Source: Planctomycetota bacterium (GTDB taxonomy: Bacteria; Planctomycetota; Planctomycetia; Planctomycetales; Planctomycetaceae). From it: DNA of 64,000 nucleotides. Under the pieces are notes generated by a model that saw nothing but the letters and a program-made list of their open reading frames with translations, was not told the DNA's origin and made no database searches. Shown here piece by piece: positions 51,949-61,827 of this stretch (positions are counted from its first letter, which is position 1; the number at the start of each line of letters is the position of its first letter). The DNA lies in assembly GCA_003388505.1 (NCBI GenBank), contig QQVO01000058.1, positions 50,087-114,086 on the forward strand. Reading direction: 5' to 3'. A program made the translations under genes and the position numbers.

Positions 51949-53640
51949 CTACCGCATCTCACGCAACGCCATAATCAGCCGTACGATGCTTTCCAGTTGA
52001 ACCCCGGGCAGGTTCGTCTTGGTCCGCAGCGCTTGCGGCTCACTCGCAATGCTAAGACCGATAAACGTCGGTTCCGGTTCTTCCGCGTCCAGGATCGATT
52101 CATCGACCGGGAGGTCGATGTCGGGATTCGACGCGATCGCCTGCAGCGCCCGGAACGACATCCGCCGCACATCCAGCAGCAACAGCACGTTCGGCTCTTC
52201 GATCAGCCCCGCGCGGACTTCCTCCAGACCGTTTGGTTCGCCGCTGTCCACGCCTGCCAGCGCTTCGGCCGCCGCGTCCGCGCCCCCGCCGAGCATCTGC
52301 ATGTAGCGGTCGTCCCAGTAGACGAACCGCGTCTCCATTCCGTCCGGGCCGAAGATCGCCTGCTGGATCGTCTCGATGATCGCGCCGAAGAAGGGATTCA
52401 CGTTCGGATCGACGATCGTCACGACCGACAGCAGATCGACGTCGTGCTCGCCGATCGTCTCGGCATCCTTGATGTATTCCGCTTCCTGCTTGATCCCCTG
52501 CCCTTCCAGTTCCGCCTCCATCAGTTCGGCCGATTGCCGGTTGTACTCACGGATCTTGTCGGTCGGAGAAGCCTCCGTAATCGACATGAAGCGAAGAAAT
52601 CCGGTTTCCGCGGTGCCGAGACCAATCGCACCGGTCACACTCGCGAACTCCACCCCCTCCAGCGATTTCTGAAGTTCTTCCAGCTTTTCAGCCTGATCGT
52701 CGCCGGGAGGCGCGATCGACATCGACGACGTCACGCCGTCCTGCAACGCCTGAATGAGCGATCCGCTCAGCCCGAAGTACACGAGCGCGCCCTGCGGCAG
52801 CGTCGCGAGCGGCGAAAGCGGCGACCCCTCATGTCCCGTAATCGCCTCCGCAGTCGACGTTCCGTCTTTGAAATCCCCGTACGTCTCGACGTGAATCATG
52901 GTGTCCTGAATCACCACGGCGACCGCCAGAGACAGCATGTCGTTGGCAATCTCCTTTGCGCCCTCGGCGCCTCCCCCGAACGCCTCATTGACGTCCAGTC
53001 CGGGAACCATCTGCAACGCGCCCAGCCGCCCCGCGATCTGGTCGCCCGCCTGTTCCCCGGCGGCGTCAATCTCGTCGGCGTACACCTCGGTGAGATGGTC
53101 CACGTTGACGAAAATCGACAGATCTCCCCGGTCGAACACCTCGACCGCCTCTTCGTTCATCTCACTGCTGAGTGACGCGGAGGACTCCGGAGAGGCCTCT
53201 TCCAGCCGGGTCAGCGTCTCCGCGTTTTCGCAGTAGAACACCCAGTCGTCCCGGACGAATGACGTCATCTTCTCCGGCAGGCCGTCCTGCAGCGCGTCGG
53301 CGTCGGTCGCCGGAATGGCAAACACGACCGACGGGTCCGCTTCCGAATCCGCAAACACGACCACGAGCCAGTCGCGCTCCTGATCAACCCCCGCCAGCGT
53401 CGGACTCGAAATCAGCATCCCGATGAAGGGAGAGTTGTCGCGAATCTGAGCACCGAGCTCCTCCTTGACGGTCGAGGCCATCGCCGCGGCCTTTTCAATT
53501 GTCGCCGACGGCTGCTTGAGACGGATCACCACGTCGGCGTCCGACGGAAAAGCGTCGAGCGGAACGTCTGCCGCTCGGAGTTGGGGGAGCGCCCCCAGAA
53601 AAACGATGCACGTGATCGCAATCAGGTGTTTGCGGGTCAT
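51949..53640 (-). CDS. Large exported hypothetical protein
   Basis: This is a 563-residue protein starting MTRKHLIAITCIVFLGALPQ, a signal peptide with a likely AXA cut before ADVPL. The mature part begins with DVVIRLKQPSATIEKAAAMA and alternates helical and strand segments. It is acidic, with several low-hydrophobicity repeats (GLGTAETGFLRFMSITEAS). The general pattern resembles secreted DUF3352-like proteins of planctomycetes, but the assignment is tentative. It does not have a recognisable active site. The ATG 53640 follows a plausible ribosome-binding region. It is divergent from nadA. Confidence 0.6.
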   Translation of the reverse strand: MTRKHLIAITCIVFLGALPQLRAADVPLDAFPSDADVVIRLKQPSATIEKAAAMASTVKEELGAQIRDNSPFIGMLISSPTLAGVDQERDWLVVVFADSEADPSVVFAIPATDADALQDGLPEKMTSFVRDDWVFYCENAETLTRLEEASPESSASLSSEMNEEAVEVFDRGDLSIFVNVDHLTEVYADEIDAAGEQAGDQIAGRLGALQMVPGLDVNEAFGGGAEGAKEIANDMLSLAVAVVIQDTMIHVETYGDFKDGTSTAEAITGHEGSPLSPLATLPQGALVYFGLSGSLIQALQDGVTSSMSIAPPGDDQAEKLEELQKSLEGVEFASVTGAIGLGTAETGFLRFMSITEASPTDKIREYNRQSAELMEAELEGQGIKQEAEYIKDAETIGEHDVDLLSVVTIVDPNVNPFFGAIIETIQQAIFGPDGMETRFVYWDDRYMQMLGGGADAAAEALAGVDSGEPNGLEEVRAGLIEEPNVLLLLDVRRMSFRALQAIASNPDIDLPVDESILDAEEPEPTFIGLSIASEPQALRTKTNLPGVQLESIVRLIMALREMR

Positions 53641-53962
53641 GACTGGAATTCCATCCTTCAGATTGTGGCGTACGCTCCTGGGCGGGGAGTCCCGTCCGCC
53701 GGAGTTGAGGTTCAACACGCTGATTTTTCGCGCATGGCGTCATGGATGTCAATGCGCGGCGCGCTGCCCCGATGGGCGCCGGCGGGCCGGACGACCGTTT
53801 CCGCGGACATGGCCAGGCGAAACCGCCAAACGAACAGCAGGCTTCCCCGATCCAGTCAAAACGGAGTGCCGCAGATCTTGCCCCTCCTCCGGGCTCACAA
53901 CGAGCGTTCACCCCGCCCCGCCGAAGACGAACCGGAGGCATGCAAATGACGCCTGCGGGCGA

Positions 53963-53968
53963 TATAAT
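53963..53968 (+). promoter_or_regulatory. TATAAT box upstream of nadA
   Basis: A perfect TATAAT lies 22 nt before the nadA ATG at 53991. No good -35 is present at the standard 17-nt spacing (ATGCAA), so the promoter may be extended or weak. Confidence 0.35.
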
Positions 53969-53990
53969 GCAATGCTCTGCGAGAAAACCG

Positions 53991-54998
<1,008 letters not shown>

Positions 54999-55122
54999 TC
55001 CTCAGTTGTCGGTGATCAGTCATCAGTTTCGCCGAGTGGCGTCGCGGACGAAACGCGATTGCTGCAGGCGAGAAGCCCAACTGGCGACTGAAGAATTTAG
55101 ACCGACAACCGGAAACCACATC

Positions 55123-55572
55123 ATGACCGTCCGGCATTCGACAACCCGCAGCTGGCGAGTCTGTCAGCAAGTTGTAGCGGCATTACTGCTGATCGCCGCG
55201 CTGGCGGCTGGAGGACTTGCATACCTCACGCGACCGGCGAACTACAGTCTGCTCCAAAAGGAAGCTGACTCCGTCATATCGGCGATTGAACGACACAGGG
55301 CCGCGACCGGGGAATACCCCGATTCCATCTCTGAGATGGGAATCGCGTCGGCTGACACTGAATATGGCTCGTGGGAATACAGCAGAAGAGTGTCCACCTG
55401 GACTTTCGTCGAAACGCCGGGCGGTGGGTACCTGAAAAGAGTCGCCGCACACGACAGCTATTCGCTGTGCCTCAGCACCAAGCGACGCCCACGGTCGATT
55501 TGGAGGCCCTATTTCACCCTGTCTTGGAGCAGTGATTGGCCCCGATGGCGGATTAGCGAAGACGCGTGCTGA
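55123..55572 (+). CDS. Small membrane-anchored hypothetical protein, pseudopilin-like
   Basis: This is about 149 residues with an N-terminal membrane segment (CQQVVAALLLIAALAAGGLA, residues about 14-33). A short globular part follows with IERHRAATGEYPDSISEMGI, which resembles the region after the leader in major pseudopilins (GspG-like), though no prepilin motif is visible. Two Cys residues lie near the C-terminus. The ATG at 55123 begins MTVRHSTTRSWRV. An earlier frame start at 55006 is unlikely. It precedes gltA by about 57 bp. Confidence 0.55.
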   Translation: MTVRHSTTRSWRVCQQVVAALLLIAALAAGGLAYLTRPANYSLLQKEADSVISAIERHRAATGEYPDSISEMGIASADTEYGSWEYSRRVSTWTFVETPGGGYLKRVAAHDSYSLCLSTKRRPRSIWRPYFTLSWSSDWPRWRISEDAC

Positions 55573-55629
55573 ACCTTTGTTGCACGTTCGGCGATCGTGA
55601 ACTGAAAACCGTGAACTGAAAACCTCCTT

Positions 55630-56916
55630 ATGCCCGACACGCTGACGATCACCGACAACCGCACCGGGAAGACCTACGACCTCCCGATCACTGACGACAC
55701 CATCCGCGCGATGGACCTCAGGCAGATCAAGGTCTCGCCCGAGGACTTCGGCATGATGTCGTTCGATCCGGGCTACGTGAATACCGCCTCGACGCGCAGC
55801 GCGATTACCTACATCGACGGTAAAAAGGGCATTCTCAGGTATCGCGGCTATCCGATCGAACAGTTGGCCCAGCAGAGCGATTTCATCGAAGTCGCCTATC
55901 TCCTGCTCCATGGCGAACTGCCCACTGCAACGCAACTCGAAGACTGGCGGGAGACGATCCGCAACCACACGCTGGTCCACGAGAACATCAAGAAGCAGAT
56001 GGAGGCGTTCCGCTACGACGCCCATCCGATGGGCATGTGGATCAGCACCGTCGCCGCCCTGTCGACGTTCTATCCCGAGGCCAAGAACGTCCGCGACGCC
56101 GACAACCGGATGGTCCAGATCCGCCGCCTGATCGCCAAGGCGCCGACGATCGCCGCCTTCACGTACCGGCATCTGCAGGGCTACCCTTACAACTCGCCCG
56201 ACAACGACCTGAGCTACACCGCGAACTTCCTCTCGATGATGTTCCGGATGACCGAGCCGAAGTACGAGCCGCACCCGGCCTTGGTCAAGGCGCTCGACGT
56301 CCTCTTCATCCTGCACGCCGACCATGAGCAGAACTGCAGCGCCAGCGCCATGCGCGCGATCGGCTCCTCGGAAGCCGACTGCTACAGCGCCCTGGCCGGC
56401 GCGGCCGCCGCGCTCTACGGACCCCTGCACGGCGGCGCGAACGAGGCCGTCCTCAGGATGCTCACCGAAATCGGCGACGTCAAAAACGTCCCCGCCCACA
56501 TCGAACGGGTCAAACAGGGCGAAGTCCGCCTGATGGGCTTCGGCCACCGCGTCTACAAGAACTACGACCCGCGCGCGAAAATCATCAAGCAGACGGCCGA
56601 CGAGGTGTTCGAGGTCACCGGCCGGAATCCAATGCTCGACATCGCGCTCGAACTGGAGCGCATCGCCCTCGAAGACGACTACTTCGTGGAGCGAAAGCTC
56701 TACCCCAACGTCGACTTCTACTCCGGCCTGATTTACGAGGCGATGGGACTCTCGGTCCGCATGTTCCCGGTGATGTTCGCCATCCCCCGCACCGTCGGCT
56801 GGCTCGCGCAATGGAACGAGCACATGGCCGACGAAGCCCAACGCATCGCCCGACCCCGCCAGATCTACACCGGCGCCGGTGAGAGAGACTACATCCCGGT
56901 CGAAAACCGCGGCTGA
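55630..56916 (+). CDS. gltA: Citrate synthase (type II/hexameric-like)
   Basis: This 428-residue protein has all active-site elements: HEQNCSASAMR (His), GPLHGGANEAVLRM (His), MGFGHRVYKNYDPRA (Arg/His) and the late DFYSGLIYEAMG (Asp). The N-terminal domain (TASTRSAITYIDGKKGILRY and RGYPIEQL) is that of bacterial citrate synthases. It condenses oxaloacetate and acetyl-CoA to start the TCA cycle. sucCD are 8 kb away on the opposite strand. The ATG 55630 opens MPDTLTITDNRTG. Confidence 0.97.
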   Translation: MPDTLTITDNRTGKTYDLPITDDTIRAMDLRQIKVSPEDFGMMSFDPGYVNTASTRSAITYIDGKKGILRYRGYPIEQLAQQSDFIEVAYLLLHGELPTATQLEDWRETIRNHTLVHENIKKQMEAFRYDAHPMGMWISTVAALSTFYPEAKNVRDADNRMVQIRRLIAKAPTIAAFTYRHLQGYPYNSPDNDLSYTANFLSMMFRMTEPKYEPHPALVKALDVLFILHADHEQNCSASAMRAIGSSEADCYSALAGAAAALYGPLHGGANEAVLRMLTEIGDVKNVPAHIERVKQGEVRLMGFGHRVYKNYDPRAKIIKQTADEVFEVTGRNPMLDIALELERIALEDDYFVERKLYPNVDFYSGLIYEAMGLSVRMFPVMFAIPRTVGWLAQWNEHMADEAQRIARPRQIYTGAGERDYIPVENRG

Positions 56917-57257
56917 GTCTGGGTTGTTCCACAAGTACCCACACAGATTTACACGTACCGTTTAGCCGCGACCCGCAGCGGAGCGCGAAGCGGCGAAGCC
57001 GCGCCAACAGGTAGCAGCGGGCGTCAGCCCGCTGACCACGTTCAAAACCAAAACAGCGAGCCGCGAACGCGGCGCCAGCAGGCCGCACGTACAGCCGCCG
57101 CGCCCGACTGAACCGCGATCGTCAGCATGAGATCTGACTGAATCGTCACCCTGCATTTCACCCGTTGCTGAACCCTGACCATCGGTCAATCGCGATCTCC
57201 GAACTCTTTGCGAATCTCTGCGCCTTCGCGTTTCCGCGTCAAAACCGAGTCGCGTTG
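56917..57257. other. Intergenic region, about 340 bp, with GC-rich repeats
   Basis: It includes a cluster of GC-rich repeat-like sequence with the hairpin at 57016-57033, and segments resembling pieces of the dispersed repeat (ggcgaagccgcgcc, gggcgtcagcccgctga). No gene-like frame is present. Confidence 0.5.
57016..57033. repeat. Perfect hairpin downstream of gltA
   Basis: AGCGGGC-GTCA-GCCCGCT is a 7-bp perfect stem with a four-base loop, 100 bp beyond the gltA stop. It shares the gcgtcagcccgc core with the dispersed repeat. Confidence 0.5.
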
Positions 57258-58205
57258 ATGCCCCCTACCCTCCCCCGTTGTGAAGTCATCCCGCTGACCG
57301 GTCATCACGTCTCGCTCCGGATCGACGGCGTCGAACAAACCCGCTGGAACGCGGCGGGCGATTATCCCCGCCCCTGTTTCTTTCCGCTGCGCGGCCCGGA
57401 ATCGCGCGAATCGCTCACGCGAATGGGCCATCCCGGAGCGCCGAACCACGATCATCACCAGTCGGTGTGGTTCGCTCACAACAAGCTCCTCGGCATCGAC
57501 TTCTGGAGCAACAACTCGCGCGCCCAAATCCGGCAGCAGCAGTGGCTCGTCTATGAAGACGGCGACGAAGCGGCTGCAATGGCCGTCCTGCTCGGATGGT
57601 ACGACGGTCACGATGCAGAGCCTCTCGTCGAGCAGGAACTGATTGCCTTTCTCAGGCCGGCCGGCGAGAGCGGATACACCCTTGAAACGCATTCGACGTT
57701 CCGCCCGGTCGCTGAGCAGATCGAATTTCAGCAGACGAACTTCGGCTTCTTCGCAGTCCGCGTTGCGCGCAGCATCTCGACCCACTTCGGCGGCGGACAG
57801 CTCACCAACAGCGAGGGCGCGGTGGGCGAGCCGGACATCTTCGGCAAGCCCGCCCGCTGGATGGACTACTCGGGCCCGATGCCCGCCGACTCCGATGCGA
57901 AGGCGCGGGCAAGCGTCATCGAGGGAATAACCTACTTTGATCACCCTTCCAATCCGGGATTTCCCAACTCGTGGCACGTGCGCGAAGATGGCTGGATGGG
58001 CTGCTCCCCCTGCATGCATTCGTCGCTGACCACCACCAGGGACCAGCCGCTCGTATTGCGCTACCTGCTGCACGTGCACTCCGGCGAACTCGACGCCATG
58101 TACGCCGAGGAGATCGCTGAGGAGTTTTCCTCGCGGCCCTCCTGCCGCGTCGTTAAATCGACCGCACCGCACCAGCAGTTCAAGATTGAGCGAATCTCAC
58201 AGTGA
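57258..58205 (+). CDS. DUF6807 (PmoA-like) family protein
   Basis: This is a 315-residue protein. YPRPCFFPLRGPESRESLTR is the PmoA-family start, and HDHHQSVWFAHNKLLGIDFW contains the conserved histidine cluster. GFFAVRVARSISTHFGGGQL is the core strand region, while ARWMDYSGPM and FPNSWHVREDGWM are C-terminal hallmarks. The family (sometimes annotated methane-oxygenase PmoA by an artefact) is common in planctomycetes and probably a carbohydrate-related enzyme. No signal peptide is seen. The ATG at 57258 opens MPPTLPRCEVIPL. Confidence 0.85.
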   Translation: MPPTLPRCEVIPLTGHHVSLRIDGVEQTRWNAAGDYPRPCFFPLRGPESRESLTRMGHPGAPNHDHHQSVWFAHNKLLGIDFWSNNSRAQIRQQQWLVYEDGDEAAAMAVLLGWYDGHDAEPLVEQELIAFLRPAGESGYTLETHSTFRPVAEQIEFQQTNFGFFAVRVARSISTHFGGGQLTNSEGAVGEPDIFGKPARWMDYSGPMPADSDAKARASVIEGITYFDHPSNPGFPNSWHVREDGWMGCSPCMHSSLTTTRDQPLVLRYLLHVHSGELDAMYAEEIAEEFSSRPSCRVVKSTAPHQQFKIERISQ

Positions 58206-58299
58206 AGATTGCTCTCAACAGCGGCCGGTCGAGTCTCTGGATCCGGGTCTCCGCGAAACGTGCTGGCCTTGGATCGTCGAAACGTACCGGATCAGGCAA

Positions 58300-59343
58300 T
58301 TGAATCGTCCATATCTCACATCCGAACTCCCCGGCATCGGCGGCGAAATCAAGCGCGAGCCGGACGATTTCATCGTCGAAGAACTGCCGGCCTACCCGCC
58401 CTGCGGCGAAGGGGAGCATCTTTTCCTCTGGGTGGAGAAGCGCGACCTGTCCGCCGAACGACTGACCGCCCACATCGCGCGGACTCTGAAGATCAGCAGC
58501 GCCGCGGTCGGCGTCGCCGGCCTCAAGGATCGACGAGCCGTCACGAGACAATACGTCTCCGTCCCCGCCTCCTGCCGCGACCGCGTCGACGCGATCAATT
58601 CCGAATCGGTTCGCGTACTCGAACAGACGCTCCACCGCAACAAACTTCGCACAGGTCACCAGCGTGGAAATCGGTTCGAGATCCTGGTGCGAAATCCGGC
58701 GGAAGACGCAGGGCAGCGCGCCGCAGCCGTCAAGGCGGTGATCGACGCCAAAGGCTTTCCCAACTTCTACGGCGAGCAGCGGTACGGCGTTCAGGGAGAT
58801 ACAGCGGAACTCGGATTCGACCTGCTGGCCGGGCGGAAGTCGACCCACGACATCGAACCGAAGCGGCGCAGGTTCCTGCTGAGGCTGGCCCTCTCCGCCG
58901 CGCAGTCGGAAATCTTTGATCAAGTCCTGGAGTCCCGCCTGGCCGACGGCCTGCTGCATCAGGTCATCGAGGGCGATGTGATGCAGGTTGTCGCCAGTGG
59001 AGGCTGTTTTTCCGCCACCGACACTGCCGCCGAGCAACCGAGATACGACGCGGGAGAGACCGTGGTCACCGGTCCCCTGTTCGGCCCGCGGATGAAGGCC
59101 GCCGAAGCGATCGCCGGTGAGCGGGAAGCGAGGGCTCTCGCGGAATTCGGAGTCGACCTCGCAGCGTTTTCGACGTTCTCGAAGCTCACGTCCGGCGCGC
59201 GGCGGCCGATGGTTGTCTGGCCGGCCGAGTTTTCGATTTCTCCCGATCCGGCGGGCCTCCGGTTCCGCTTCACCCTGCCCAGCGGCGTCTACGCGACCAC
59301 ACTCCTTCGTGAGTTCCGGAAGCCTACCAGCGCACGGGATTGA
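58300..59343 (+). CDS. truD: tRNA pseudouridine synthase D
   Basis: This is about 347 residues. IKREPDDFIVEELPAYPP matches the TruD N-terminus. VGVAGLKDRRAVTRQYVSVP contains the catalytic Asp in the KDRR context. NFYGEQRYGVQGD is the family's second conserved motif, and TLPSGVYATTLLREFRK closes the fold. TruD isomerises U13 in tRNA-Glu and similar tRNAs. The start is uncertain: TTG 58300 gives a short natural N-terminus, whereas TTG 58186 would overlap the DUF6807 stop. Its 3' end overlaps the small membrane protein gene on the other strand by about 20 bp. Confidence 0.9.
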   Translation: MNRPYLTSELPGIGGEIKREPDDFIVEELPAYPPCGEGEHLFLWVEKRDLSAERLTAHIARTLKISSAAVGVAGLKDRRAVTRQYVSVPASCRDRVDAINSESVRVLEQTLHRNKLRTGHQRGNRFEILVRNPAEDAGQRAAAVKAVIDAKGFPNFYGEQRYGVQGDTAELGFDLLAGRKSTHDIEPKRRRFLLRLALSAAQSEIFDQVLESRLADGLLHQVIEGDVMQVVASGGCFSATDTAAEQPRYDAGETVVTGPLFGPRMKAAEAIAGEREARALAEFGVDLAAFSTFSKLTSGARRPMVVWPAEFSISPDPAGLRFRFTLPSGVYATTLLREFRKPTSARD

Positions 59344-59545
59344 TCACCCCGGCAGCCAGCAGCACACCGAAGACCGCGCCGGCGGCAAACAAACCTCGCA
59401 CCACCCAACGCGCGTTGCGGATCCCCAGCCTGTCGGCCAGCCGGCGGCCTTTCCGCGTGTGCTCCAGAAACCACGCGTTCTGCCAGAGGCCCAGCAGGCA
59501 CAGAATCGCGGTCGCGCTTCCTATAAACACCTGCTCAGGTTCCAT
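59324..59545 (-). CDS. Small two-pass membrane protein
   Basis: This is a 73-residue protein with two predicted membrane segments (IGSATAILCLLGLWQNAWFL and VRGLFAAGAVFGVLLAAGVI), separated by a basic loop (HTRKGRRLADRLGIRNARW). Function is unknown. The start ATG 59545 begins MEPEQVF. The 3' end overlaps truD by 20 bp on the opposite strand, and there is no repeat between them. Confidence 0.6.
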   Translation of the reverse strand: MEPEQVFIGSATAILCLLGLWQNAWFLEHTRKGRRLADRLGIRNARWVVRGLFAAGAVFGVLLAAGVINPVRW

Positions 59546-59886
59546 CACGGCATTGTAGTTAGTCACCCGGCCAGGGTCGTCCGCAGACGGCCGCGCGTTG
59601 CGACCGCCACAACCCAAACCGTTTTCGCAAACTGCGCATCTTTCTGTCTGTATGGGCCGGAAAGGTTGCGCCGGCTGCCGGCAACCCCTGACCGGCAATC
59701 TTTCCGCAGAACCCCGTGTCTCTCATCTTCTACCCTCGATCCGGCCGATCCGTGAAAGGTCGGCGGGCGAATCCACTCCGTCTGGGGACCACCAGAGGCG
59801 GCCGCCAGGCTGAGACGAGGGAGCGAGACGGAGTGCAGGGAGGCGTTGGATTGGTTCCTGTATCCGCGCATCCGAGAGACTTCATC

Positions 59887-60144
59887 ATGCCCACACCCGC
59901 CCGACTCCGTCGCCCGCCCCGCCAGTCTCCCCCGGCTCTCTCGCTGGCCCTCGCCAGGGAGCGGATCGAGGCGCATCGTTCCCGCATTGTCGAGACCGAA
60001 CGCGAATTCCGCATCTGGCAGGCGCAATGCTGGGCCCGCGAGAAAACGATGGACCGCCAACTCGAGTTGATCGCCAGCCGCCTTTCCCAAATCGCACCGG
60101 CCAAACCGAAGTTGACGCTCCTCAACCGCGAAACGTCCGCCTGA
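59887..60144 (+). CDS. Small hypothetical protein, basic and helical
   Basis: This 85-residue protein is rich in Arg, with predicted helices (LSLALARERIEAHRSRIVET and EREFRIWQAQ). It has no known family. The reading frame has a plausible codon distribution. No good ribosome-binding site is visible before ATG 59887, so the call is tentative. Confidence 0.4.
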   Translation: MPTPARLRRPPRQSPPALSLALARERIEAHRSRIVETEREFRIWQAQCWAREKTMDRQLELIASRLSQIAPAKPKLTLLNRETSA

Positions 60145-60181
60145 TCGCACGGCATTCCTCAGCGCCGTTCGAGCACAAACC

Positions 60182-60212
60182 GGCGAGCCGCGCGGCGCCA
60201 GCCCGCGGATGC
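60182..60212 (-). repeat. Dispersed repeat, copy I
   Basis: On the minus strand it reads gcatccgcgggctggcgccg followed by cgcggctcgcc. It lies between the 85-residue protein and the DUF1501 gene ending at 60272. Confidence 0.8.
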
Positions 60213-60271
60213 CTCCGAATCAAACTCCGCTCAGCCCCACACAATAATCGCCCTGAAGCCCTGACAGCGCT

Positions 60272-61684
60272 TCAGGCCAGAATCTCTCGCACCGGTTGCC
60301 CCCCGTGGGAGATGTGGATCGGCCGGTCGGTGAGGTCGTTGACCGTCAGCGTGTAATCGACGCCCAGCAGGTGATAGATCGTCGCCACCAGGTCGCCCGC
60401 CGACACCGGATGGTCGACCGGATACGCCGCCTGGGCATCAGTCCGGCCGTGCACCATCCCCCGTTGAACGCCCCCGCCAGCCAGCAGCACGAAGCCGCAC
60501 TGCGGCCAATGATCGCGTCCGGTATTCCCGTTGATCCGCGGCGTGCGTCCCATCTCCCCCATCACGACGACCAGGGTCTGATCCAGCAGTCCGCGCTCGT
60601 CCAGGTCAAGGATCAAAGCGGACACAATCTGGTCGAGCGTCGGCGCCAGTTCCCGGCACATGCCGAACACATTCGAATGCATGTCCCAGTGATTCCCGCT
60701 GTCCGCCTCTTCCCAGTTGACACTGACGAAGGTTGAACCGGCTTCCACCAGCCGGCGGCAGGTCAGCAGGCTCGCGCCCCACACGGTCTTGCCGTAGCGC
60801 TCCCGGACCTCCTGTGACTCTTCGCTGACGTCAAAGGCCCGCCGTGTCTTCGACGACGTCAGCAGCGAAAACGCCTGCTGCTGGAACTCGTTCATGCCCT
60901 GCACGACCTCCGATCGTTCCACCTCTGCGATCGACTCATCAAGCTGCGTATAGAGCGAACGCCGCCGGTCGAGCCGGTCAGCGGTGATGTCAGGGAGTGC
61001 ATCGAGCGACGGTAAAGCGGGAACCCCGAGCGCCGCGGTCGGCTTGTAGAACTCCCCCTTGCCTTCGAACTCCTTATTCCACACGGTGAACAGCGGATCG
61101 TACTGGGCGCCGAGGTATCCGCCGTACGGTCCCGCTCGCCGCAAGGCCTGGGAATGACCGGGATAGGCCGGCAGAATCACGTAACGCGGGATGTCGGTCG
61201 ACCCCATGCCGAGGTACTGGCAGACCGACCCCATCGACGGATGGTCGGTCGGCTTGGCAAAATAGTTGTCCCGGTCGCTGCCGCCGTCGAACCCCGTGTA
61301 GACGTTGTACGGATTGTGGCTGTTGTACTTGTGCGAGTAGGTGCGGATCAGCGTGCAGCGATCCATGATCTGCGCGGTCAGCGGCAGCAGTTCCCCAACG
61401 TGCGTTCCCGGCACCGATGACGGGATCGGCGAAAACTCCCCCCGCGTCTCCTGCGGCGCATCCGGCTTCAGGTCGACCAGGTCCATGTGCGGCGGACCGC
61501 CGAGCAGGTTCAGCAGAATCACCGACTTCGCCCTGCCCTCCGTCACCGCCGAAGACTGCGACCGCGCCTGCAGCAACCGCGGCGTCGTCAGTCCCCCCAG
61601 CAGAGACAGCCCGCCCACACGCATCGCTTCGCGGCGAGAGACTCCATCGCAGGGCGTTGTGCCGTGTCCAAGAATCCTCAGCAC
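60272..61684 (-). CDS. DUF1501 family exported protein (paralogue 3 of 4)
   Basis: This is a 470-residue DUF1501 protein. The twin-arginine-like leader is SRREAMRVGGLSLLGGL. Family blocks VILLNLLGGPPHMDLVDLKP and FSPIPSSVPGTHVGELLPLT are present, then GEMGRTPRINGNTGRDHWPQ in the C-terminal part and DHPVSAGDLVATIYHLLGVD. The start is GTG 61684 with AGGAGA upstream (spacing about 7). The gene is divergent from another DUF1501 gene at 61828, sharing a 143-bp promoter region. No DUF1553 gene lies next to it. Confidence 0.9.
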   Translation of the reverse strand: MLRILGHGTTPCDGVSRREAMRVGGLSLLGGLTTPRLLQARSQSSAVTEGRAKSVILLNLLGGPPHMDLVDLKPDAPQETRGEFSPIPSSVPGTHVGELLPLTAQIMDRCTLIRTYSHKYNSHNPYNVYTGFDGGSDRDNYFAKPTDHPSMGSVCQYLGMGSTDIPRYVILPAYPGHSQALRRAGPYGGYLGAQYDPLFTVWNKEFEGKGEFYKPTAALGVPALPSLDALPDITADRLDRRRSLYTQLDESIAEVERSEVVQGMNEFQQQAFSLLTSSKTRRAFDVSEESQEVRERYGKTVWGASLLTCRRLVEAGSTFVSVNWEEADSGNHWDMHSNVFGMCRELAPTLDQIVSALILDLDERGLLDQTLVVVMGEMGRTPRINGNTGRDHWPQCGFVLLAGGGVQRGMVHGRTDAQAAYPVDHPVSAGDLVATIYHLLGVDYTLTVNDLTDRPIHISHGGQPVREILA

Positions 61685-61827
61685 ACCGGGGTCTCCTGAT
61701 GGGAGCAACCGATTGAAGCTGTGCGGGTCGATTGCCTAACTTCAATTCCGTCTATCACAAAGTGTAGAATAACGCATCGAACAATGCTGATGCAAACTTC
61801 CGAGACGCGAGCTTCCGAGATCGATTG
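61685..61827. promoter_or_regulatory. Divergent promoter region of two DUF1501 genes
   Basis: A 143-bp region lies between the two start codons. A TAGAAT-like hexamer (61766-61771, plus strand) and a TTGTGATAGACGG segment on the minus strand near 61752-61764 are candidate elements. No inverted repeat stands out. Confidence 0.25.

Noticed and set aside
55183..56934. A 583-codon minus-strand frame across gltA
   Set aside because: gltA on the plus strand has catalytic residues in order. The minus frame has Val/Asp/Arg-rich shadow composition.
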